Part shown: piece after piece, positions 7,967-17,396 of the stretch
Position numbering within the stretch: the first letter of the stretch is position 1
Layout of the letters: each line of letters starts with the position of its first letter
From: DATKZB01 sp035528235
Lineage (GTDB): Bacteria > Planctomycetota > Phycisphaerae > FEN-1346
Assembly (NCBI GenBank): GCA_035528235.1
Contig: DATKZB010000211.1
Location: 1-28,817, forward strand
Reading direction: 5' to 3'
DNA length: 28,817 nt
Notes under the pieces: generated by a model
Databases searched by the model: none
What the model was told of the DNA's origin: nothing
What the model saw: only the letters and a program-made list of their open reading frames with translations
Made by a program: the position numbers and the translations under genes

Positions 7967-7992
7967 CATGGTCACCCTTCGGGATGACCATG
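7967..7992. terminator. Hairpin between convergent transcription units
   Basis: CATGGTCA-CCC-TTC-GGG-A-TGACCATG forms an 11-bp stem with one bulged A and a TTC loop. It lies 21 bp beyond the carB stop and about 190 bp after the small gene at 7391. There is no U-tract on either side, so it may be a bidirectional processing or termination hairpin. It is followed by CATGCCACCC, the same word that ends the family A repeats, so it could also be a half-copy of that family. Confidence 0.45.
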
Positions 7993-8013
7993 CCACCCAT
8001 CCGCGTAGTAGCA

Positions 8014-11262
<3,249 letters not shown>

Positions 11263-11276
11263 GGCGGCGTTGTCCC

Positions 11277-12350
11277 CTAAAGCGATTCCGAGAACCGTGC
11301 GAGTACGGCGTCCGGCGCTTCGGTTTCGTCGCGACACGGATGGAACTGGACCCCCGCGGCGTCGAGGGCCTGGCTTCCGACGCCTTCGATGGTCCCGTCG
11401 TTCAGGTTCGTGTGGGTCACCTCGACGCCGTCGCTCATCGAGTCGCCGTCCACCGCGTAACCGTGGTGCTGGACGGTGATGGCCAGCCGGCCGCCCGTCA
11501 GTTCCTTGACGGGGCAATTGACGCCGCGATGGCCGGTCTTCATCCGCTCGACCCGGCACCCCAGCGCCAAGGCCAGCACCTGGTGCCCGAGGCCGATGCC
11601 GAGCAGGGGGGCCTTGCCCAGGAGGGCCTTCGTGGTGGCCACGGCCCCCTCAAGCGCCCGCGGGTCGCCCGGCCCGCCGGCCAGGATGATGCCCTTCGGC
11701 TTGCCGGCGAGAACCTGTCGGGCGGAGGCCGGGTGCGGCACGACTCGGACGGCGAAGCCCAGGTCGGCCAGTTGGTCGAGGAGGCTTTCCTTGACGCCGA
11801 GGTTCACCAGGGCGAGGGTGCCCCGCTGCTTGCCCCGCGCGCGGCGTTTGCCTGCCCAGGTCGCCTCGGCGGCGAGGTCTCGAGCGGGGGCCGAGGCAGC
11901 GGCCCTCAGCTTGGCGGCCACCTTCGTGGCGTCCGACTTGCCGCGGACGATGGCGGCCTGCATCTGGCCGTGGTCGCGAAGGTGCACGGCGACGGCCCGC
12001 GTATCGACCTGGGAGATGCCGACCACGCGATGGGCCTTCAGAAAATCCTCCAGCGACCCGGTGGCCCGGAAGTTCGAGAACGTGCGGCTGTATTCCCGGA
12101 CGATGAGCCCCGCCGGGTGGACGGCGGGCGACTCGTTGTCGTCGGCGTTGACGCCGCAAGCGCCGATGATGGGGTACGTCAGGACGGCCAGCGTGCCGCG
12201 ATACGACGGATTGGTCAGGAGTTCATGGTACCCGACGACGCCGGTAAAAAAAACGGCCACGCCGAAAACATCTCCGGCGTGGCCGAAGGAATTACCTTCG
12301 AACCGGGCCCCGTCCTCCAGGATCAGAACTGCCTTCGCGGGTTTCTTCAT
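11277..12350 (-). CDS. carA: Carbamoyl-phosphate synthase small subunit with altered glutaminase site
   Basis: CarA, 357 aa. The N-terminal domain is recognisable (LEDGARFEGNSFG, GYHELLTNPSYRG, TYPIIGACGVN), and the class I glutamine amidotransferase domain starts near residue 178. CarA normally hydrolyses glutamine and channels ammonia to CarB. The nucleophile elbow, normally GICLGHQ, reads GIGLGHQ: Gly253 (codon GGC) replaces the catalytic Cys. In the His-x-Glu motif His337 is kept (QFHP), but the following Glu is Cys339 (HPC, normally HPE). Other GATase features remain (GGPGDP, GHRGVNCPVK, VTHTNLNDGT). Two of three catalytic residues are therefore missing in an otherwise intact frame. Glutamine hydrolysis by this subunit is unlikely, while a structural role in an ammonia-using synthase is possible. 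AGGAG sits 2 nt before the ATG. The gene lies between guaA and carB on one strand. Confidence 0.93.
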   Translation of the reverse strand: MKKPAKAVLILEDGARFEGNSFGHAGDVFGVAVFFTGVVGYHELLTNPSYRGTLAVLTYPIIGACGVNADDNESPAVHPAGLIVREYSRTFSNFRATGSLEDFLKAHRVVGISQVDTRAVAVHLRDHGQMQAAIVRGKSDATKVAAKLRAAASAPARDLAAEATWAGKRRARGKQRGTLALVNLGVKESLLDQLADLGFAVRVVPHPASARQVLAGKPKGIILAGGPGDPRALEGAVATTKALLGKAPLLGIGLGHQVLALALGCRVERMKTGHRGVNCPVKELTGGRLAITVQHHGYAVDGDSMSDGVEVTHTNLNDGTIEGVGSQALDAAGVQFHPCRDETEAPDAVLARFSESL

Positions 12351-12405
12351 AGCTCCTCTACCCGGTTCCTGATTGACCGATGTTCCGAAGCGACCTGCGC
12401 CAACT

Positions 12406-12433
12406 CGCGGCGGCCTAGGAAGGCCACCGCGCG
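12406..12433. repeat. Palindromic repeat, family B single hairpin
   Basis: A hairpin of the form GCGGCGGCCT-AGGA-AGGCCACCGC with one mismatch, sitting between carA and guaA. It nearly equals the second hairpin at 21500-21527. Inside the guaA-carA-carB unit it could form a structure between the guaA stop and the carA ribosome site. Confidence 0.75.
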
Positions 12434-12470
12434 GGCTCCAAGGGGCCCACGCCGAGTTGACAAAGTAGCA

Positions 12471-13406
12471 CTAGATGTACTCGATCGTGCTGGGCGGCTT
12501 GGGCGACAAGTCGTACAGCACCTTCGTTACGGACGGGATCTCCTTGTAGATCCGCTTCTGGATCGTCATGAGCGTCGACCAGGGCAATTTCGTCGCCGTG
12601 GCCGTGACGGCATTCTCGGAGTTCACGCACCGGACGGCCACAAGGTGCCCGAAACGGCGATGCCCGTCCTTCGTGACGCCCGTGGCCTGGTCGGCCAGGA
12701 GGACGGCGAAGGCCTGGAACTTCTTCAGCCGCACGGTCTCGTCCTCGACGATCTGGCACGCCTTGCGGACGATGGCGATTCGCTCGGGGTTCACCTCGCC
12801 CAGGCAGCGGGTGGCCAGGCCCGGCCCGGGGAAGGGCATCCGCGTGTACAGTTGCTTCGGCATGCCCAGGGCCCGGCCGACCTTCCGGACGCCGGGCTTG
12901 TAGAGCGTCTTCAGCGGCTCGATGGTGGTGTACCCGTACTGCTTCTTGGCGCTGATGCCGATCTGGTCCAGGACGTTGTGCTGGGTCTTGACGCCCTTGC
13001 GGGTCTCGAGGATGTCGGCCGCGATGGTCCCCTGGATGAGAAACTGGGCCTTGGAGTCGCGCACGGCCTTGCTGAAGGTCCGGTAGAACGTGTCGCGGAA
13101 GGCCTTCCGTTTCTCCTCGGGGTCGATCTTGCCCCGGAGGGCCTTGAAGAACGTCTTGGCGGTGCGCAGGATGGTCACCCGGATGCCGAGTTTGGCGAAC
13201 TGGTCCTTCACCCACTTCGGCTCGTCCTGCCGCATGAGACCGTCGTCGATAAAGATGACCTTCATCCGGTCGCCGATGGCCTGGTGGGCCAGCACGGTGC
13301 ACACGGCGCTGTCCACGCCGCCCGAGAGGGCGCTGATGGCCTTGCCCTTGCCGACGGTCTTGCGGATGGCCTCGATCTGCTGGCGCGCGAACTTCTTGTA
13401 GTCCAC
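12471..13406 (-). CDS. guaA: GMP synthase ATP-pyrophosphatase subunit (GuaA subunit B type)
   Basis: This protein covers only the synthetase half of GMP synthase: it adenylates XMP and aminates it to GMP. It has 311 aa against about 520 for the usual bacterial fused enzyme. The PP-loop SGGVDS is at residues 28-33 (ISALSGGVDSAV). The dimerisation/XMP-binding half has FLIQGTIAADILE, KTQHNVLDQIG, RMPFPGPGLATRCLGEV and the C-terminal KPPSTIEYI end typical of GuaA. No class I amidotransferase domain precedes it. The GTG at 13406 follows AAGGGG by 6 nt; the open frame upstream to 13610 runs into the family A repeat and is not protein-like. The layout matches archaeal two-gene GuaA (subunit B), but no subunit A gene is in the window. 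It is first in the operon with carA and carB. Confidence 0.9.
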   Translation of the reverse strand: MDYKKFARQQIEAIRKTVGKGKAISALSGGVDSAVCTVLAHQAIGDRMKVIFIDDGLMRQDEPKWVKDQFAKLGIRVTILRTAKTFFKALRGKIDPEEKRKAFRDTFYRTFSKAVRDSKAQFLIQGTIAADILETRKGVKTQHNVLDQIGISAKKQYGYTTIEPLKTLYKPGVRKVGRALGMPKQLYTRMPFPGPGLATRCLGEVNPERIAIVRKACQIVEDETVRLKKFQAFAVLLADQATGVTKDGHRRFGHLVAVRCVNSENAVTATATKLPWSTLMTIQKRIYKEIPSVTKVLYDLSPKPPSTIEYI

Positions 13407-13465
13407 CGTGTTCCCCTTGCGTGGCGGCCGGCGGAACGTCTCGTGCGGCCTCTGTCCCGCCAGGA

Positions 13466-13493
13466 AACATATCGGCCAGCCGACCACTTGCAA
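13466..13493 (-). promoter_or_regulatory. Predicted promoter of the guaA-carA-carB operon
   Basis: On the minus strand TTGCAA (13488-13493) and TATGTT (13466-13471) are 16 bases apart, about 60 nt before the guaA GTG. A tandem 11-bp repeat AAGGAAAATCC (13492-13513, plus strand) overlaps the -35 box by two bases and extends upstream of it, where an operator or activator site could sit. Confidence 0.5.
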
Positions 13494-13513
13494 GGAAAAT
13501 CCAAGGAAAATCC
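13492..13513. repeat. Tandem 11-bp repeat at the guaA promoter
   Basis: Two perfect, directly adjacent copies of AAGGAAAATCC. An 11-bp period places both on the same helix face. The location against the -35 box makes a regulator binding site plausible, but chance duplication cannot be excluded. Confidence 0.55.
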
Positions 13514-13530
13514 CGGCGCGGACGGGTGTT

Positions 13531-13683
13531 GGGTGTGCCAAGACTTCCTGGCAAGCCCCGCACTCCTTGGGTGGCATGCCCACGCCGCTGCTGGCGTGGG
13601 CATGTTGCACGTGGGTCAGGGAGCATGCCCAGGCAACGGCGGCCTGGGCATGCCACCCGTGCCAGAAACTCTAGGCACACCCC
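13531..13683. repeat. Palindromic ~150-bp repeat, family A copy 2
   Basis: This is the better preserved copy of family A. Outer imperfect inverted ends begin GGGTGTGCCAAGACTTCCTG on the left and mirror GTGCCAGAAACTCTAGGCAC on the right. Inner ends GGGTGGCATGCCCA and TGGGCATGCCACCC (13569-13658) enclose two hairpins: CATGCCCACGCC/GGCGTGGGCATG and CATGCCCAGGC/GCCTGGGCATG. The whole unit is close to a self-complementary palindrome. It lies in reverse orientation to copy 1 at 6761-6911. It encodes no protein. Confidence 0.82.
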
Positions 13684-13741
13684 AGATGTTCGGACCTCAC
13701 CTTGGCCGAAGCGCGGCCCCATGCCACCGCCGACATTACGC

Positions 13742-13770
13742 TTGTAACGCATACCGGCCACCGATACAGT
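13742..13770 (+). promoter_or_regulatory. Predicted promoter of the MFS permease gene
   Basis: TTGTAA (13742-13747) and TACAGT (13765-13770) with a 17-base spacer, ending 63 nt before the ATG at 13834. Confidence 0.5.
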
Positions 13771-13833
13771 TGTCGCGGCGCGGTCGGCAGGGGCCGACGC
13801 CGCCTCGAAACCCGGCGCATCAGGGACACCGCG

Positions 13834-15147
13834 ATGACGACCACTTCCGAGCCCGCGTTGCCCGGCCCCAGCGCGCATCCCAGGGCGATTGGCGTACGCC
13901 TCTCGACCATGATGTTTCTGCAGTACGCCGTCGGCGGCCTCTGGGTTCCCCTGCTGGGCACCTACCTGAAGGACGGCCTCGACTTCAGCCAGGACGAACG
14001 GGGCTGGATCATGGGCGTGGCCGGCACGGTGGGGGCCCTGGCCTCGCCGCTGGTGGCCGGCCAGCTGGCCGACCGGTACTTCCGGACGCAGCGGCTCATG
14101 GCGGTGCTGCTGATGGTGTCGGGCGTCGTCATGTGGATCACGGCCTACCAGACGGTGTTTGCCGTGTGGCTGCTGCTGTCGGTGGTGTTCAGCCTGGTGT
14201 CGGCGCCCACGGGGTTGCTGGCCAATTCGCTGTCGTTCACGCACATGACGGACCCCGACCGGCAGTTCCCGCGTGTCCGCGTGTGGGGCACGATCGGCTG
14301 GATCGCGGCGGGGTGGCTCTTCGCTTGGGTCTGGCTGCTTCAGGACCTCCACCTGAGTTGGCTGCCGCCGTTCCTGGTGGGCAGTGACCGGCCCGACGTA
14401 ACCGCGCGGCTGGCCGACGCCTTGAAGGCCGCCGGCATCGTCCTGGTTCTGTACGGGCTTTATTGCCTGACGCTACCCGATACGCGGCCTCAGCGGCATG
14501 CCCGCGAGGCGCTGGCCATCGGGAAGGCCCTGCGGATGCTCCGCCGCCGTTCCTTCGCGGTGCTCATGGGTTGCGGCATCGTGCTGGCGGCCGTCCACCA
14601 GATTTACTTCATGGAGGCCGGCAACTTCCTGATGGCCATGCACCTCGAGAAGGGGTACATCCCCCCGGCCATGAGCCTGGGCCAGATCTTCGAGATTCTC
14701 ATGGTGGCGGTCCTGGGACTGCTCCTGAAGCGGCTGGGCTTCAAACCGGTATTGCTCATCGGGGCACTGGCGTACGTGGCCCGGTATGCCATTTTTGCCG
14801 CCACCGGCCTGCCGCTATGGATCATCGTGGCCAGTCAGGGCCTGCACGGGGTGTGTTTCGCGTGCTTCATGGCGGCGGCCTGCATCTACGTGGACCGCGT
14901 GGCCGACAAAGACGTCCGGCACTCGGCCCAGATGGTGTTCGGCCTGGCGCTGGCGTGCGGACCCATCGTGGGCGGATGGTTGAACGGTGCCCTGGGAAGG
15001 TGCTTCACGCCGGCGGGCGGCGAGTTGAATTACAGCAGTTTCTGGCTCTCCCTGTCGGGCATCGCCTTGGCCGCAACCATCGTCCTGGCAGCGTTTTTCG
15101 TGGTCGAGGGCCCGGCGGCACGTGAACCGGACCCCGCGTCAGCGTAG
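13834..15147 (+). CDS. MFS permease of the nucleoside:proton symporter type
   Basis: An inner-membrane transporter of 437 aa with about 12 hydrophobic segments. It resembles the NupG/XapB nucleoside:H+ symporter branch of the major facilitator superfamily: MMFLQYAVGGLWVPLLGTYL in helix 1, GQLADRYF as the A-motif after helix 2, and FPRVRVWGTIGWIAAGWLF matching the 'RxWGTIGF' motif of that branch. Helix 7-12 landmarks include IYFMEAGNFLMAM and SLGQIFEILMV, also typical. The ATG at 13834 follows AGGGA by about 8 nt; the upstream open frame from 13702 covers the promoter. It is divergent from guaA-carAB, so a role in nucleoside salvage beside nucleotide synthesis is possible but not shown. It is followed by a shared 43-bp motif at 15159. 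Confidence 0.82.
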   Translation: MTTTSEPALPGPSAHPRAIGVRLSTMMFLQYAVGGLWVPLLGTYLKDGLDFSQDERGWIMGVAGTVGALASPLVAGQLADRYFRTQRLMAVLLMVSGVVMWITAYQTVFAVWLLLSVVFSLVSAPTGLLANSLSFTHMTDPDRQFPRVRVWGTIGWIAAGWLFAWVWLLQDLHLSWLPPFLVGSDRPDVTARLADALKAAGIVLVLYGLYCLTLPDTRPQRHAREALAIGKALRMLRRRSFAVLMGCGIVLAAVHQIYFMEAGNFLMAMHLEKGYIPPAMSLGQIFEILMVAVLGLLLKRLGFKPVLLIGALAYVARYAIFAATGLPLWIIVASQGLHGVCFACFMAAACIYVDRVADKDVRHSAQMVFGLALACGPIVGGWLNGALGRCFTPAGGELNYSSFWLSLSGIALAATIVLAAFFVVEGPAAREPDPASA

Positions 15148-15158
15148 GGCGGGGCAGC

Positions 15159-15201
15159 GGCCGGGTTTTTTTGATGCATGCCCCCCTGGAACGACCGATA
15201 A
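15159..15201 (+). promoter_or_regulatory. 43-bp motif, copy 1, with a seven-codon ORF
   Basis: It aligns without gaps to 17111-17153, with 34 of 43 bases the same. It consists of GGCCGG, a T-run, and ATGCC-CC-GGAACGACCGATAA. The last 24 bases read as a tiny ORF, MPPWNDR followed by TAA, and the stop overlaps the next ATG (TAATG). The end CCGATAA also resembles a flagellar sigma-28 -10 box, but no TAAA -35 is found at the expected distance. Function is unknown. Confidence 0.5.
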
Positions 15202-15365
15202 TGGTCATCAACGACTCGATTTATGCCACGACTGTCAAGCACCTGTCCTCAGGCGACATGCTCAAGATCCGCTTTGCGCGGCCACCGTTGGCCGAGCTGG
15301 GGGCAATAACCGCTTATCTCGACCGCGAGAAAGGCAGGATCGACGCGCGGGGAGAAGTGGACTGA
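15201..15365 (+). CDS. Small hypothetical protein ahead of the XRE-ImmA gene
   Basis: A possible 54-aa product beginning MVINDSIYATTVKHLSSGDM and ending EKGRIDARGEVD. The ATG overlaps the end of the 43-bp motif, and its stop overlaps the next start by one base (TGATG), the only sign of coupling. There is no ribosome site before the ATG, so it could be leaderless, translated by reinitiation after the seven-codon ORF, or not translated at all. I recognise no family. It might be the start of a host gene fused to inserted sequence. Confidence 0.35.
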   Translation: MVINDSIYATTVKHLSSGDMLKIRFARPPLAELGAITAYLDREKGRIDARGEVD

Positions 15366-16522
15366 TGAACAGGGTAGCCGTTAGCACGAGCGTCCTGCAC
15401 TGGGCGGTCCACCGTTCGGGAAGGTCGCTCCAAGAACTGGCGTCCAAATTCCCGAGAATCGGAGAGTGGGCGGCCGGTGAGGCACTCCCCACGCTGCGTC
15501 AGTTGGAGTCTCTGGCGAAGGCGACGTTGACTCCCCTCGGGTTCTTCTTCTTGGCAGAGCCGCCGGAAGAGCGCCTGCCAATTCCGTATTTCCGGACGCT
15601 TCGCAGCGACTCCCCGGAGCAGCCGAGCCCGGACCTGCTTGAGACGGTTCAGATGATGCAGCGGCGACAGGCTTGGATGAGCGAGTTTCTGGTCGAAGAG
15701 GGGCGAGATCGTGTGCCATTCGTCGCGTCGGCTAAGATCGCAGAGCAGCGCGCTGCGGTGGCCGAACGCATACGGGGGGCCCTGGGCCTTAAGGTGGGCT
15801 GGGCGGCTGGCCAGCCGACGTGGACTGATGCGTTGCGCGCCCTGCGCGAAGCAATCGACGAAGCAGGAATCCTCGTGGTCGTCAACGGGATCGTCGGCAA
15901 CAACACACATCGGAAACTGGATCCAAACGAGTTCCGCGGTTTCGTGCTGGTTGAGGAGTATGCGCCACTTCTCTTCGTCAACGGGGCCGACGGCAAGGCG
16001 GCCCAAATGTTCACGCTCGCCCATGAACTGGCGCATGTGTTCTTCGGGAGCAGCGCGGCCTTTGACCTGCGGCAACTCATGCCTGCCGAGGACGCCACTG
16101 AACAGGCGTGCAATCAAGTGGCAGCGGAGTTCCTCGTTCCAGAGCGGCTGCTGCGCCCGGCGTGGTCGTCTGTTTCTGATGAGCCCTCGCCCTTCCAAGT
16201 GATGGCCCGTCGATTCAAGGTCAGTGAGATTGTGGTGGCGCGGCGGGCCTTGGACCTGGGGCTCATCGGCAGAGAAGCATTCTTTGCGTTCTACGACTCC
16301 TACCAGACCGGCGAAAGGCGCGCGGCGTCGTACCAGCCACAGGGCGGAGACTTCTACGCCAACCAGAACCTCCGCATCGGCTACCGATTTGCCAGGACCG
16401 TGGTGAGAGCAGCCAGGGAGCAGAGGCTGCTCTATTCCGAGGCGTACCGACTGACAGGCCTTTACGGCAAGACTTTTGATGCCTACGCCGCGTCGCTCGG
16501 AATCGGGGGACCGCGGCGATGA
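15365..16522 (+). CDS. XRE-type regulator with ImmA/IrrE zinc peptidase domain
   Basis: A cytoplasmic 385-aa protein with an N-terminal XRE-like helix-turn-helix (about 8-62: VLHWAVHRSGRSLQELASKF, IGEWAAGEALPTLRQLESLAKA) and a central to C-terminal ImmA/IrrE metallopeptidase domain (COG2856). The zinc motif is HELAH at residues 220-224, with the third-ligand region TEQACNQVAAEFLVP at 245-259. Such proteins cleave or bind repressors in mobile elements and pair with toxins. The ATG at 15365 follows a GGGGAGA ribosome site; the longer frame from 15122 is out of character upstream. It overlaps the DUF4411 gene by 4 nt, forming a toxin-antitoxin-like pair. Codon use is visibly less GC-rich than in flanking genes, indicating horizontal transfer. 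Confidence 0.9.
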   Translation: MNRVAVSTSVLHWAVHRSGRSLQELASKFPRIGEWAAGEALPTLRQLESLAKATLTPLGFFFLAEPPEERLPIPYFRTLRSDSPEQPSPDLLETVQMMQRRQAWMSEFLVEEGRDRVPFVASAKIAEQRAAVAERIRGALGLKVGWAAGQPTWTDALRALREAIDEAGILVVVNGIVGNNTHRKLDPNEFRGFVLVEEYAPLLFVNGADGKAAQMFTLAHELAHVFFGSSAAFDLRQLMPAEDATEQACNQVAAEFLVPERLLRPAWSSVSDEPSPFQVMARRFKVSEIVVARRALDLGLIGREAFFAFYDSYQTGERRAASYQPQGGDFYANQNLRIGYRFARTVVRAAREQRLLYSEAYRLTGLYGKTFDAYAASLGIGGPRR

Positions 16523-17016
16523 ACGGCTACAGATACATCCTGGACGCCGATGTGTTCATGTGCGCGGCCCGTTCGTATTACGCTTTCGATCTGGCGCCGC
16601 GTTTTTGGCAAAGTCTTATCGCACACGCACAGGACGGGCGAGTTATGAGTATCGACCGCGTGCAAACAGAAATTCAAAGAGGAAAGGATGAACTCGCGTC
16701 GTGGACCAAGGAGCGCTTCGCCAGTGCGTTCATGCCAACGGACGATCCGCAAGTCATTGATGGCTATCGAGAGCTGATGGAGTGGGTACAGTCACAGGAT
16801 CAGTTCTTCGCTGCGGCAAAGGCCGAGTTCGCATCCAAGGCGGACGGATGGCTGGTGGCCTACGCGACAGCGAAGGGGTATGTGGTGGTGACGCAAGAGG
16901 TTCTCAATGCGGACGTGAAGCGAAAGGTGCCGATTCCGAACTTGTGCGAAGCGTTCAATGTGCCCTGCATCAACACATTCTCCATGTTGCGTAACTTGGG
17001 CGTACGATTTGGCTAG
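16519..17016 (+). CDS. DUF4411 family PIN-domain protein, putative toxin
   Basis: A 165-aa protein of the DUF4411/PIN-like type, a presumed metal-dependent ribonuclease. Acidic positions fit a PIN active site: Asp9 and Asp11 in YILDADVFM, Glu51 in IDRVQTEIQRG, and Asp109 in KADGWLVAYA. The family word RSYYAFDLAPRFW follows the first acids. TQEVLNADVKRKVPIPNLCEAFNV near the end is also characteristic. The ATG overlaps the stop of the XRE-ImmA gene (ATGA). DUF4411 genes are often found next to XRE/ImmA genes and are taken as toxin-antitoxin-like or mobile-element stability modules; which partner neutralises which is not established here. GC content is low for the window. Confidence 0.87.
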   Translation: MNGYRYILDADVFMCAARSYYAFDLAPRFWQSLIAHAQDGRVMSIDRVQTEIQRGKDELASWTKERFASAFMPTDDPQVIDGYRELMEWVQSQDQFFAAAKAEFASKADGWLVAYATAKGYVVVTQEVLNADVKRKVPIPNLCEAFNVPCINTFSMLRNLGVRFG

Positions 17017-17396
17017 ATTCGCGTAGGCGGCTCCCGCCACGCATCATCAAGGACGCTATCACTACGGGCCACCCATGTCAGAAAGCCTTGGCGCAGCCCC
17101 CCATGTCGGTGGCCGGGGTTTTTCGGAAGATGCCGCCTGGGAACGACCGATAACGTTGTGGGAGAGGCATCGCGGGGCTCTTACGGGCCTGGCCGGGAGA
17201 CATTTTTTTTGTTCACGCGATGGAAAAAGGCTTGCCTTGCCGGTGCTCAAATTGCCATATTAGCCGCATCGGAAGGTTATAAGGCGCTCAGGAAGGCTGA
17301 GTTCGCGGATCGGCTGCGACCCCTGGCAAAGGGTGTCTGGGGCGCGGCACAAGCAGGTACAGGACTCGGTTCATCGGGATGAGGGAGGAGAATCCT
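17017..17396. other. Non-coding stretch after the XRE-ImmA/DUF4411 pair
   Basis: It holds the second copy of the 43-bp motif (17111-17153), a T8 run near 17203-17210, and an AT-rich patch around 17255-17262 (CATATTAG). Two short open frames (17075-17263 and 17158-17382) have no ribosome site or protein-like composition. The leader of the DUF3034 gene, and probably its promoter, lie in the second half. Confidence 0.5.
17111..17153 (+). promoter_or_regulatory. 43-bp motif, copy 2, with a seven-codon ORF
   Basis: The partner of 15159-15201, 1952 bp downstream in the same orientation. Here the tiny ORF reads MPPGNDR then TAA; compared with copy 1, two Pro codons differ synonymously (CCG/CCC, CCT/CCC) and Trp becomes Gly. 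It lies about 240 bp upstream of the DUF3034 gene. The two copies bracket the lower-GC module. Confidence 0.5.

Larger units (their letters stand above)
13407..13833. other. Divergent intergenic region between guaA and the MFS gene
   Basis: It holds the minus-strand guaA promoter with tandem 11-bp repeats, one full family A palindromic element, and the plus-strand promoter of the permease, each listed separately. No gene or RNA is seen here. Confidence 0.6.

Noticed and set aside
7838..7987. A 49-codon frame with a proline/tryptophan-rich start (GPWPEPPPPWFFGLWLFPG)
   Set aside because: The opening looks protein-like, but there is no ribosome site, it ends inside the hairpin at 7967-7992 and the second half has no pattern. 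It could be a gene remnant.
12247..12254. An A8 run in carA suspected of hiding a frameshift
   Set aside because: Translation continues in the conserved frame on both sides (VFFTGVVGYHELLTNPSYRG), so no shift is present.
15166..15200. A sigma-28 (FliA) promoter for the 43-bp motif
   Set aside because: CCGATAA fits the -10, but no TAAA is found about 15 bases upstream in either copy and no flagellar gene follows. Kept only as an alternative.
17158..17382. A 74-codon frame before the DUF3034 gene
   Set aside because: There is no ribosome site, the composition is irregular, and it overlaps the leader of a well-defined gene.
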